A stretch of DNA of 33,270 nucleotides from Patescibacteria group bacterium (lineage in GTDB: Bacteria; Patescibacteriota; Microgenomatia; Woykebacterales; RBG-16-39-9b): NCBI GenBank assembly GCA_025449635.1, contig JANWIZ010000012.1, forward strand, positions 1 through 33,270, written 5' to 3'. The notes below the pieces were generated by a model. The model searched no databases. It was not told the origin of the DNA and saw only the letters and a program-made list of their open reading frames with translations. Below, piece by piece: positions 9,194 to 17,282 of this stretch; positions within the stretch are counted from its first letter, which is position 1; every line of letters begins with the position of its first letter. The position numbers were made by a program, and so were the translations under genes.

Positions 9194-10671
9194 GTAGATT
9201 TTGGATTCGCTTTAGCGAGATAATAACGCCACTACTAGGATGGTTCCTATTAACGGCACCTTTTTGGGCTTCCTTTTTCCTCCCGACTATTGTCGTTTAT
9301 TTTATTTTAATTTTTGATATTTACTTCCTGTACAAAGCTGCCACTCTTGGGATTAATTCAATCAGATCGTATCTAAAAATTCGCCAAACTACAAAAATAG
9401 ACTGGTTACAAAAATTGGCAAAAAAACATAACGATTATGAAAAGGTTAAACACATAGTCTTTATTCCTACCTATAAAGAACCTTTAGCTGTCCTTGATAG
9501 AACTTTGTCGTTTTTATCTGAGCAAGAATTTCCTTCAAAGAATCTTGTAATCGTATTAGCGGGGGAAGATCGAGATAGCGCTTTTCTACCAAAAGCAAAT
9601 GAGTTAAAAGTAAAATTTGAAAACAACTTCTTTGGGTTTTTAATAACTGTCCACACTTTGAAAGAGGGTGAAGTGGCTGGGAAAAGTTCAAACCAGAACT
9701 ACGCAGTTGGAATCGTTAAGGATTTTATTGCCGAAAAGAATTTGGATAAAGACTTTCTAACCCTCACCTCTTGTGATGCCGATGTTTCTATCCACCCAAA
9801 ATACTTTTCTAATGTTACTTATTTATTTTTGGAAAACCCCAATCGTTACATCCGCTTTTGGCAAGGGGCCTTGGTTTTTTACAATAATATTTGGCGTGTA
9901 CCTCTTCCTGTGCGCGTCGTTCATACACTTTATTCAGTCATGGGTGTTGCCGAATTGATGCGTGCTCGATCAAATTTTATTTATTCGACTTACACAGGGA
10001 GCTGGGTCCTATTAGAAAGAACGGGTTTTTGGGATACTGACGTAATTAGTGAGGATTGGCATTTATTTTTCAAAGCCTTCTTCGCAACCGATGGTCAAGT
10101 CGAACTTGAACCTGTATTTCTACCTCTATATGGAGACGCAACTGAAGGGCCCAATTATTGGTCCTCCCTTTTAGCACAGTATCAGCAAAACCGTCGTTGG
10201 GCTTGGGGTGTAATAGATATCAGCTACGCCCTTTCGCAATTTATTAAACATAGAAAAAGTGTTTCTATTCCAAACTTCATTCTAAGATTCATCCGAGCCA
10301 TGGAACAACATTTACTTTGGCCAGTCAATTGGTGGGTCATCACTCTTGGTGCCAGCATTCCGCCTTTACTTAATACAGAACTTCGCTACACAACACTTGG
10401 TTTCTACCTACCAAAACTCTCAGGAATAATTCTTACAGGAAGTACTGTATTTCTTATTTGCATAATCATCATCGACTGGCTACTGAGACCACCTAGACCA
10501 CAAAACATAAAAAAACCATTTATCATCGTTACAATTCTTCAATATCTTACTTTGCCAATTACTGGCTTTATTTTCGGAGCCCTTCCAGGAATGGATGCTC
10601 ATACCAGACTTTTATTTGGAAAACGATTGGAGTATAAAGTAACTGAAAAATTTGATGGTAAAAAGAAATAA
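9190..10671 (+). CDS. Membrane-bound family 2 glycosyltransferase
   Basis: N-terminal TMs, HIVFIPTYKEP, DADVSIHPKYF, SEDWHLFFKAFF, QYQQNRRWAWG (Q..RW-like), C-terminal TMs; ATGA overlap with tatD. Confidence 0.85.
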   Translation: MSRFWIRFSEIITPLLGWFLLTAPFWASFFLPTIVVYFILIFDIYFLYKAATLGINSIRSYLKIRQTTKIDWLQKLAKKHNDYEKVKHIVFIPTYKEPLAVLDRTLSFLSEQEFPSKNLVIVLAGEDRDSAFLPKANELKVKFENNFFGFLITVHTLKEGEVAGKSSNQNYAVGIVKDFIAEKNLDKDFLTLTSCDADVSIHPKYFSNVTYLFLENPNRYIRFWQGALVFYNNIWRVPLPVRVVHTLYSVMGVAELMRARSNFIYSTYTGSWVLLERTGFWDTDVISEDWHLFFKAFFATDGQVELEPVFLPLYGDATEGPNYWSSLLAQYQQNRRWAWGVIDISYALSQFIKHRKSVSIPNFILRFIRAMEQHLLWPVNWWVITLGASIPPLLNTELRYTTLGFYLPKLSGIILTGSTVFLICIIIIDWLLRPPRPQNIKKPFIIVTILQYLTLPITGFIFGALPGMDAHTRLLFGKRLEYKVTEKFDGKKK

Positions 10672-11632
10672 CTATTCCGCTAAAATAAATACGATTTCCA
10701 ATGTAATAATTAAGAATAAAATAATTATTTTCTGCAGCATTTTTCTTTTTCTCTTACGGTTTCCGATTTTGTTTGAACCATTAATGAATAATCGAGAAGC
10801 TTACCTGATAACATACTCTTCTGGCTTATTACCTAAAGAGGCTACTTTAATGTTTCTTGATCTACCTGCAGTTGCTTTTATAAAAACAGCCTTTCTATTA
10901 TTTGGTAAAAATATCTGGTCGATAAAATTTCTTTTATCAATTTATTTTATAATTGGTTTTTTATTAGCAGCCTTAATTTTAAAAAGATTCTTCAGTGAAA
11001 AATACTTTACTGTAACTATTTTTTCATTTACCCTACTTTTCGGTTTACCGTATTTTGGTACAAATCAGATTAACTTTTCATTATACTTACCAGCTATTAT
11101 TATCGGTTTGCTCTTATTAATAAAGCAAACCCGCACATTTTCTAAATTTAACCCTCAATTTTTGTTAGTCTTACCAATACTTGCAGGTTTAGCATTGATG
11201 TTTTTAATTAACTCTCCTCTGAAACCAAACTATTACCCAGCTTTTATCGCGTATAGTTTTGCAAATCTCACAGAAGGGTCTACAGCTACTGAAAAATATT
11301 TCGAATCTTTCGGCAATGATATACAACAATCTTATTCACTCGCTTATTTTATTAAAGGGAAAACTTCCTCCAAGGACTATATCTTTGTCGCTGGAAATCA
11401 GTCTTCGATCTACTTTTTAGCAGAGAGGAGAGCGGCTTCTGTAAAAATACTTTCTGAGCAATTTAATGATGTTGATGAAATTTTGACTGATATCGAAGTT
11501 CAAAAACCAGCTATTATATTGCGCGATTTGAACAGCAGAAAACTTGAGGAATTGGACAGATTATTAAATAAATCTTATAATCTCACCGCCCAAGAAAACA
11601 ATGTCAAAATTTATTTTCGTAAACCCATTTAA
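10652..11632 (+). CDS. Polytopic membrane protein, possibly a short GT-C-like protein
   Basis: Multiple hydrophobic segments; LMNNREAYLITYSSGLL...AVAFIKTAFLLFGKNIWSIK resembles the loop-1 region of PMT/GT39-like proteins; overlaps the upstream GT. Confidence 0.6.
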   Translation: MMVKRNNYSAKINTISNVIIKNKIIIFCSIFLFLLRFPILFEPLMNNREAYLITYSSGLLPKEATLMFLDLPAVAFIKTAFLLFGKNIWSIKFLLSIYFIIGFLLAALILKRFFSEKYFTVTIFSFTLLFGLPYFGTNQINFSLYLPAIIIGLLLLIKQTRTFSKFNPQFLLVLPILAGLALMFLINSPLKPNYYPAFIAYSFANLTEGSTATEKYFESFGNDIQQSYSLAYFIKGKTSSKDYIFVAGNQSSIYFLAERRAASVKILSEQFNDVDEILTDIEVQKPAIILRDLNSRKLEELDRLLNKSYNLTAQENNVKIYFRKPI

Positions 11633-11951
11633 GCATCTTGATTCTTTTTTATTTCTTATTAATTTTTTCATAGTACTGCTTGGAGTATTGTTGATTTCTA
11701 TCCACAACAATTTACCATCCTTAATTCCTCTATGGTTTTCGAAAAATTGGGGAGAAAACCGATTGGCGAACCCTGTTTTTTTGTGGGTTATACCAGCAAT
11801 AGGGTTTGGCTCGTTTGTTTTGAATTTTGCGCTAGCTCAGTTTGTACATGAACAACGACCAACCTTAGCACGAATTCTCTCTGTCGGGTCCTTATTTATT
11901 TCACTAGTATTGCTATCTGCCGTTTATAAAATACTCCTGGTTGTGAGTTAG
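11601..11951 (+). CDS. Small membrane protein, DUF1648-like
   Basis: Three hydrophobic segments; LPSLIPLWFSKNWGENRLANPVFLWVIP; overlaps upstream gene. Confidence 0.6.
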   Translation: MSKFIFVNPFKHLDSFLFLINFFIVLLGVLLISIHNNLPSLIPLWFSKNWGENRLANPVFLWVIPAIGFGSFVLNFALAQFVHEQRPTLARILSVGSLFISLVLLSAVYKILLVVS

Positions 11952-11953
11952 TC

Positions 11954-13072
11954 ATGTGGCTTTGGATTACACTTGTTATTTCATTTTTGACCACTTTTTT
12001 GATAACCCCGTTCATCATTCGGTTAGGATTTAAATTTGGTTTTGTGGATGACCCAGCTCGAAATCACCCGGCTGTTATTCATAAAAAACCTATACCACGT
12101 GGCGGTGGTATTGCAACCTTTATTGGTTTCTCCTTTAGTATTATCGTTATCAATATTCTGAGTGGTGCTTTTTCTGTTTCAAAAAGCTTAATCGGTATTC
12201 TCCTATCTGGTTTGATAATTGTCTTAGTTGGTTTATTGGACGATCTATATGACCTAAGCCCGTACCTACGTTTGGTAACGAATATTCTGGTTGCAGGTAT
12301 CGTAGTCGGTGCTGGTGTTGGAATTACTAACTTTACCAACCCCTTCGGTGGTTTTGTACAGCTGGATTCAATTATCTACTATTTTTCACTACCTAGTTTC
12401 TTTGGGTTTTTTGCTGGTACTCATTCAATTATTCTCATTGCAGATATTGTCGCTTTCTTTTGGATTATTTGGATTATGAATGCTTTAAACTGGTCTAGTG
12501 GGGTTGATGGTCAACTTCCAGGAATAGCCGTAATAACCCTAACTATTTTAGCAATTGTTTCCAGCCAACTAATTACTTCAGACCCCAATCAATTTACAGT
12601 TGCCGTTATTGCTCTTGCCGCGGCGGGGGCATTCTTGGGTTTTTTACCTTGGAGTTTCTACCCGCAAAAAATCATGCCTGGTTATGGAGGATCAAGTTTA
12701 GCTGGATTTTTGATAGCAGTTTTGGCAATACTCTCAGGTGCGAAGTTGGCCACAGCTCTTTTAGTTTTACTTATACCTTTAGTTGATAGTATTTGGGCGG
12801 TTACTCGAAGAGTTTTAAGAGGCCAATCCCCGGTTTGGGGAGATTCGTTTCATCTGCATCATCAATTGCTAAAAATGGGTTGGTCTATTCCACAAATCTG
12901 TTTTCTTTACTATTTTCTAACTTTACTTCTTGGAGTCTTAGCTATTAATCTGGATACTCAAGAAAAATTCTTTGCGATCTTGATCTTAGGGACTATAATC
13001 TTTTCTCTTTTATTTACAAGCTTTGTAATTCTTAAAAAGACGGGGCTCAAACTCCATGATAAATCTCGGTAA
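11954..13072 (+). CDS. WecA/MraY-family polyprenyl-phosphate sugar-1-phosphate transferase, atypical motifs
   Basis: PRGGGIATFIGF, VGLLDDLYDLSPYLRL, NALNWSSGVDGQLPG, GDSFHLHHQLLKMG; multi-TM. Confidence 0.88.
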   Translation: MWLWITLVISFLTTFLITPFIIRLGFKFGFVDDPARNHPAVIHKKPIPRGGGIATFIGFSFSIIVINILSGAFSVSKSLIGILLSGLIIVLVGLLDDLYDLSPYLRLVTNILVAGIVVGAGVGITNFTNPFGGFVQLDSIIYYFSLPSFFGFFAGTHSIILIADIVAFFWIIWIMNALNWSSGVDGQLPGIAVITLTILAIVSSQLITSDPNQFTVAVIALAAAGAFLGFLPWSFYPQKIMPGYGGSSLAGFLIAVLAILSGAKLATALLVLLIPLVDSIWAVTRRVLRGQSPVWGDSFHLHHQLLKMGWSIPQICFLYYFLTLLLGVLAINLDTQEKFFAILILGTIIFSLLFTSFVILKKTGLKLHDKSR

Positions 13073-13991
13073 AACTTTTTATTACATACTAATTTCGTTA
13101 AGACCAAGACAATGGTTGAAGAATTTTTCTGTTTTTGCAGCGATTTTCTTTGGTGGCCGACTTTTGAACAGTGAGGATGTTTCCTCGGTTGCATTCCTAT
13201 TCTTTATCTTTTGTCTCTTGTCTTCAGCTATGTATCTGATCAATGATTTAGTTGACCAAGAGGCTGATAAGGTTCATTTTTCTAAAAAAAACCGACCTCT
13301 TGCTAGTGGTTTATTATCACAAAAAATTATAGTTTCAACCGCATTTTTTCTTTTACTGCTTGCTCTAAGTTTGGCTTTTTTGATTTCAGATTTAATATTC
13401 GCCACTTCAATTCTTTTTGTCACTGTACAAATACTTTATAGTTTCTTTCTTAAACGGTTAATTATTCTTGACATTATGGCTATTTCCTTTTCTTTTATGC
13501 TTCGGGTGTTCGCTGGATCCTTTATTATCTCTGAACCACTATCTTCCTGGTTAATTCTAACTGTAATGATGGTCTCCTTGTTTCTTGCAGTTGGAAAAAG
13601 ACGTAGTGAAGTCACACTTTTAACACACCAACAAGCAGTGAAGCATCGAGAAATCCTTAGCCACTACCCAATCAATTTTCTCGATGGGCTTACTTTTATG
13701 ATGGCTGTGGCAAGTTTATTAACCTACAGTTTGTTTACCTTTAATAGTGGTCGTGCTGACAATCTAAGCCCGATTATAAATTATTTACCAACTACCCTAA
13801 CAAACCCACGTTGGCTAATGTTCACAATTCCAATTGTAGTTTATGGAATCTTCCGCTATTTGTATCTAATCTTCGAAAAAAAGGAAGGGGAGTCTCCTGA
13901 AAAAATATTGCTAAAAGATCTTCCGCTATTTGTAGCCACCTCGATTTGGGTACTCACTTCATTTATCTTACTCTACGTTTTTTCTGGGTAA
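13056..13991 (+). CDS. UbiA-family prenyltransferase, decaprenyl-phosphate phosphoribosyltransferase-like
   Basis: LRPRQWLKNFSVFAAIFFGG, MYLINDLVDQEADKVHFSKKNRPLASG. Confidence 0.85.
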   Translation: MINLGKTFYYILISLRPRQWLKNFSVFAAIFFGGRLLNSEDVSSVAFLFFIFCLLSSAMYLINDLVDQEADKVHFSKKNRPLASGLLSQKIIVSTAFFLLLLALSLAFLISDLIFATSILFVTVQILYSFFLKRLIILDIMAISFSFMLRVFAGSFIISEPLSSWLILTVMMVSLFLAVGKRRSEVTLLTHQQAVKHREILSHYPINFLDGLTFMMAVASLLTYSLFTFNSGRADNLSPIINYLPTTLTNPRWLMFTIPIVVYGIFRYLYLIFEKKEGESPEKILLKDLPLFVATSIWVLTSFILLYVFSG

Positions 13992-14530
13992 TCTCTTACC
14001 AAATCTCTATAAAACGCTAGTGTAAGAGCCGTGTTTATTCCAATTCCAATACCAAGAACAAAAAACGAAGTAGTCCCAACCAAAACATTGTTAAGTACAA
14101 AAAACATTAGAAACCAAGAAGCAACTAGCCACACTGATTCTTGATGTAAACTTTCCTCGGCACTTAAAATAAGACCCTCTTGTGACTTCTGACGTAATTT
14201 AACTTCCGTCACAGGATGAATTAGGTCCTTCCTAAAAGTCCTAGATCTTAGTATTACCCATGAAAAACCAACACTGCTAATCACTAGCGCTGCTAGATCG
14301 GAGATATTGCTCACAATAATCAAATCGTTGAAGTGATCAAATGAGAAGAAAAGTAACCGGTTTTTAACCTCGCTATCAAAACTCCAACTAAAACCCAAAA
14401 TAATTGTTAAAATTAGTATACTAAGAAATTTTGTACCAATTATTAACGCAATTGGTATAATTGCCTCGTCAATAAACTTAAGAGCGGAAATTTTTGGCAT
14501 TAATTTAAAATTAGCAGTTTTAATACTCAA
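13973..14530 (-). CDS. Hypothetical multi-TM membrane protein
   Basis: Hydrophobic segments; 3' end overlaps the UbiA-like gene convergently. An internal ATG at 14497 is an alternative start. Confidence 0.6.
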   Translation of the reverse strand: MSIKTANFKLMPKISALKFIDEAIIPIALIIGTKFLSILILTIILGFSWSFDSEVKNRLLFFSFDHFNDLIIVSNISDLAALVISSVGFSWVILRSRTFRKDLIHPVTEVKLRQKSQEGLILSAEESLHQESVWLVASWFLMFFVLNNVLVGTTSFFVLGIGIGINTALTLAFYRDLVRDYPEKT

Positions 14531-14585
14531 TCACAAGTAAGGCTTCCCTAATCATTTAGGATATACTGTTACTTACGTTTTAATT

Positions 14586-15479
14586 ATGCGGACACTACTT
14601 AGTCTGACAGTTTTAATAGTTTTTATCTCCGTGGTAGGATTATTTGTTTTTAATTTTATTCAAAACAAACTTACTCCAAAAATTGGCCAGCTATCTGTAA
14701 ATACTTCCAATCAAAAGGCTCAGGTTTTTCTTGATGGGGAATTGATCGGAACATCACCTCTTTATCGAAAGGATCTACCGTTAGGTGATCACTTAGTTAC
14801 GATTAAGTTATTGAACTCTGGCCAAAACAGTTTTTCCTGGAAAACTGCAACAACGCTAACAACGTCAACTGTCAGTACAATTGATCTCGATCTTGCCCCC
14901 AACCTCTCCTTTTCTGCAGGGGAAAGTCTTTATTTCCAACCTGGTAATAAAACTGTTTCCTTACTCTCACGACCGGAAAAAGCAACGGTATTTATCGGTG
15001 AGAAAGATATGGGTCAAACTCCTTTGAAGCTTTCGTTAAACAAGGGGGTTCATGAGATAACCTTCAAGAAAGCTGGATATATCGACAGACAAGTTCCGAT
15101 AAATCTTGAGGATGGTTACAAACTCTCCGCTGTTGTCTATTTGGCGTTAAACCCATTTGAAACGGTTACAAAACTTACCGGGACCGATAAAATTTCATTA
15201 TTTAAATTATCGAACCCGCACTCCAACTTATCAAAAAATATACTAGATTGGGTTCAAGGAATAGATTACGTTCAAAAAACCTTCAATAGTATTGAGGAAA
15301 AATTTGACGCTCTTATAGATGAGAGTGGTAAAATTTATATTTTAAACCAGACTGAATGGGAAAATAAAAAGCAGACCAAAGCAGTGAGTGTTGTTGGTTA
15401 TTTAACCAGAGAGGATCAAACCGGGCTCTCTGAAGCAGCTAGCAAAACTTGGGAGCATGTGAAAGCAGAATTTAATTAG
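14586..15479 (+). CDS. PEGA-domain surface protein with N-terminal TM anchor
   Basis: Two PEGA-like repeats: QLSVNTSNQKAQVFLDGELIGTSPLYRKDLPLGDHLVTI and SLLSRPEKATVFIGEKDMGQTPLKLSLNKGVHEITFKKAGY. Confidence 0.85.
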   Translation: MRTLLSLTVLIVFISVVGLFVFNFIQNKLTPKIGQLSVNTSNQKAQVFLDGELIGTSPLYRKDLPLGDHLVTIKLLNSGQNSFSWKTATTLTTSTVSTIDLDLAPNLSFSAGESLYFQPGNKTVSLLSRPEKATVFIGEKDMGQTPLKLSLNKGVHEITFKKAGYIDRQVPINLEDGYKLSAVVYLALNPFETVTKLTGTDKISLFKLSNPHSNLSKNILDWVQGIDYVQKTFNSIEEKFDALIDESGKIYILNQTEWENKKQTKAVSVVGYLTREDQTGLSEAASKTWEHVKAEFN

Positions 15480-15492
15480 CCTGTGGCTAATT
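15474..15492 (+). terminator. Stem-loop at the end of the PEGA gene
   Basis: Perfect AATTAGCC-TGT-GGCTAATT spanning the stop codon; no strong T-tract, so terminator function is uncertain. Confidence 0.4.
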
Positions 15493-15565
15493 GTGCTATA
15501 ATTCGAATCCAGTAGAAACTACACACTTTCGTATATTCCAAACGTGGTGATGATTATGTTTAATG

Positions 15566-15571
15566 TATAAT
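15566..15571 (+). promoter_or_regulatory. Putative -10 box for tRNA-Cys
   Basis: TGTATAAT about 20 nt upstream of the tRNA; no clear -35. Confidence 0.4.
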
Positions 15572-15590
15572 CCAAGTTTGGCAAGTTTAA

Positions 15591-15664
15591 GGCGTCGTGA
15601 CCGAGTGGCTAGGTAGAGGTCTGCAAAACCTTTTACAGGGGTTCAATTCCCCTCGACGCCTCCA
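15591..15664 (+). tRNA. tRNA-Cys (GCA), CCA encoded
   Basis: GGCGTCG/CGACGCC acceptor, ACC/GGT D-stem, GAGGT-CTGCAAA-ACCTT anticodon arm, AGGGG-TTCAATT-CCCCT T-arm, U73 and CCA. Confidence 0.96.
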
Positions 15665-15686
15665 ACATAAACCATACCCCAAAGAG

Positions 15687-15715
15687 TTGACATCCTATAA
15701 TACTTCTGTTAGACT
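15687..15715 (+). promoter_or_regulatory. Putative promoter upstream of the M23 gene
   Basis: TTGACA, 17 nt, TAGACT. Confidence 0.5.
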
Positions 15716-15723
15716 ACGTCGGT

Positions 15724-15750
15724 CCTTCCAAATTTGTGGAAGGTTTTTTT
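15724..15750 (+). terminator. Strong intrinsic terminator between tRNA-Cys and the M23 gene
   Basis: CCTTCCA-AATTTG-TGGAAGG-TTTTTTT. Confidence 0.8.
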
Positions 15751-15753
15751 GTT

Positions 15754-15769
15754 CCTCCCGCTTGGGAGG
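15754..15769 (+). promoter_or_regulatory. SD-sequestering hairpin of the M23 gene
   Basis: CCTCCC-GCTT-GGGAGG; GGGAGG is the SD for the ATG at 15774. Confidence 0.55.
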
Positions 15770-15773
15770 ATTT

Positions 15774-16499
15774 ATGTTAAAACTAATTCTCACCGCAATT
15801 GTTACTGCCTGCGGTCTGCCCCTGAAGAAGCACCAATTTAATAGGTTAGTTTTACAAACCGAATCGGTTGTAAAAATGGTTTTAAAAACCATTGTAAATT
15901 ATCTCGCTGATATTTTTTCGGATTTACTTTTTCTAATCAAATTAACAACTATTCTTCGACCCAGAAATAGGCTTTTGTTACTTCGTTCTCTGTTTATTAC
16001 ATTTACCGCTCTTATTTATCTTTTCCTAGCCCCAAGTACTTTCGTCAATGCTGACATCCCTGAAAGGGTATTTCAAAACCAAACCGAAACTGCTTTAGTC
16101 TCGATAAAAGAGTCTGTGACTGTTGAGGCTGTACCAGAATTTAAAGCTCCAGTTTTTGGGTACATTTCAACTTATTATTCAAACCATCATCGTGGAATCG
16201 ATATTCCAAAGCCACAAGGTTCTCCTATTAAATCCTTTGCTGAAGGTGAGGTTATCTTTGCGGGATGGGCAACAGGGGGGTTTGGAAATACTGTTGAGAT
16301 TAAGCATAATCTTGGATATGTCTCAAAATATGCTCACCTCTCACGAATTGATGTTGTCGTAGGACAGACTGTTAAAGAAAACACTATAGTGGGTGGAGTA
16401 GGATCAACAGGAAATTCGACCGGGTCTCATCTCCATTTTGAACTTTATCAGGATGGTAGAACCGTAAATCCTTTAAATTATATTTCCTTAAAAAAATAA
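15774..16499 (+). CDS. M23-family (LytM-type) peptidase, membrane-anchored
   Basis: ATG 15774 with GGGAGGA upstream; the track start at 15597 lies inside the tRNA. HHRGIDIPKPQGSPIKSFAEGEVIFAG...GNTVEIKHNLGYVSKYAHLS...GSTGNSTGSHLHFEL. Confidence 0.88.
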   Translation: MLKLILTAIVTACGLPLKKHQFNRLVLQTESVVKMVLKTIVNYLADIFSDLLFLIKLTTILRPRNRLLLLRSLFITFTALIYLFLAPSTFVNADIPERVFQNQTETALVSIKESVTVEAVPEFKAPVFGYISTYYSNHHRGIDIPKPQGSPIKSFAEGEVIFAGWATGGFGNTVEIKHNLGYVSKYAHLSRIDVVVGQTVKENTIVGGVGSTGNSTGSHLHFELYQDGRTVNPLNYISLKK

Positions 16500-16500
16500 T

Positions 16501-17232
16501 TTAAATGAACTTGCTAATTTTCGCTTTTTTCTCTAGTTCTGAATACCAGGTTTGAAATTTCTCGTTAAGTTTATTTGATTTGATCGTCTTGCTAATTTCT
16601 TCACGAACCTTCTTGTCTTTTGGATCAGCGCCTTTTACAAATTGATCCTCTGGGTTTTGAGCAATGTAATCATCGATTTCCTTTTCCGAAACCTTAATAT
16701 CTTTCTCCAAAAGCTTCTCAACTAAAAGCTGAATTTTTATCTGATTTCTAAAATCATTTTCAGTAATATTACGACTGGTTAAAGCTGCTTTCAATTCTTC
16801 TTTACCGCCAACCTGGTCCTCAACCTCCTTAACTTTTTTATCAATGTCACTTGGGCTTACTATTATCCCTTTGCTAGCTGCTTCTTGTGAGATTATCTTG
16901 TCGCGAATAATTTGATCAAGAACCTCTTGACCGCTTTTAGCCTTGAGGTTTTGGTAAAATTCAATTGAAGTAACTGGTTGATTGTTTATTGTTGCGACTA
17001 CAAACCAATCCTTTTTCCAAAAAGCAAACATTCCGACAAGTAAAACAATTCCGATTACAATTAAGTAACGCGAATAAAGAGTTCGGTTTTTTTGCAGATT
17101 ACTTCTAACCGCTTCAAAATATTTTTTGAAATTTAAAGTTGTGCCTTTCTTTTTTGTTTGCTTTGTTCTGGTGGTTGGAGATTTTCTTTTTTCAGAAATC
17201 TCTGAATTTGTTTGTTTTTTAGCTCTTGCCAT
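16501..17232 (-). CDS. SurA N-terminal-domain-like membrane-anchored chaperone
   Basis: Lys-rich N-terminus, one TM, then VATINNQPVTSIEFYQNLKAKSGQEVLDQIIRDKIISQEAASKGIIVSPSDIDKKV; no PPIase domain evident. Confidence 0.75.
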   Translation of the reverse strand: MARAKKQTNSEISEKRKSPTTRTKQTKKKGTTLNFKKYFEAVRSNLQKNRTLYSRYLIVIGIVLLVGMFAFWKKDWFVVATINNQPVTSIEFYQNLKAKSGQEVLDQIIRDKIISQEAASKGIIVSPSDIDKKVKEVEDQVGGKEELKAALTSRNITENDFRNQIKIQLLVEKLLEKDIKVSEKEIDDYIAQNPEDQFVKGADPKDKKVREEISKTIKSNKLNEKFQTWYSELEKKAKISKFI

Positions 17233-17282
17233 AAGATTATGCTATTCTAGCTTATCCTTTAGAAATTTTTCAAGGGGTATTT

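Noticed and set aside
15597-15773. Upstream extension of the M23 ORF
   Set aside because: It would start within tRNA-Cys and cross a strong terminator; ATG 15774 has its own SD.
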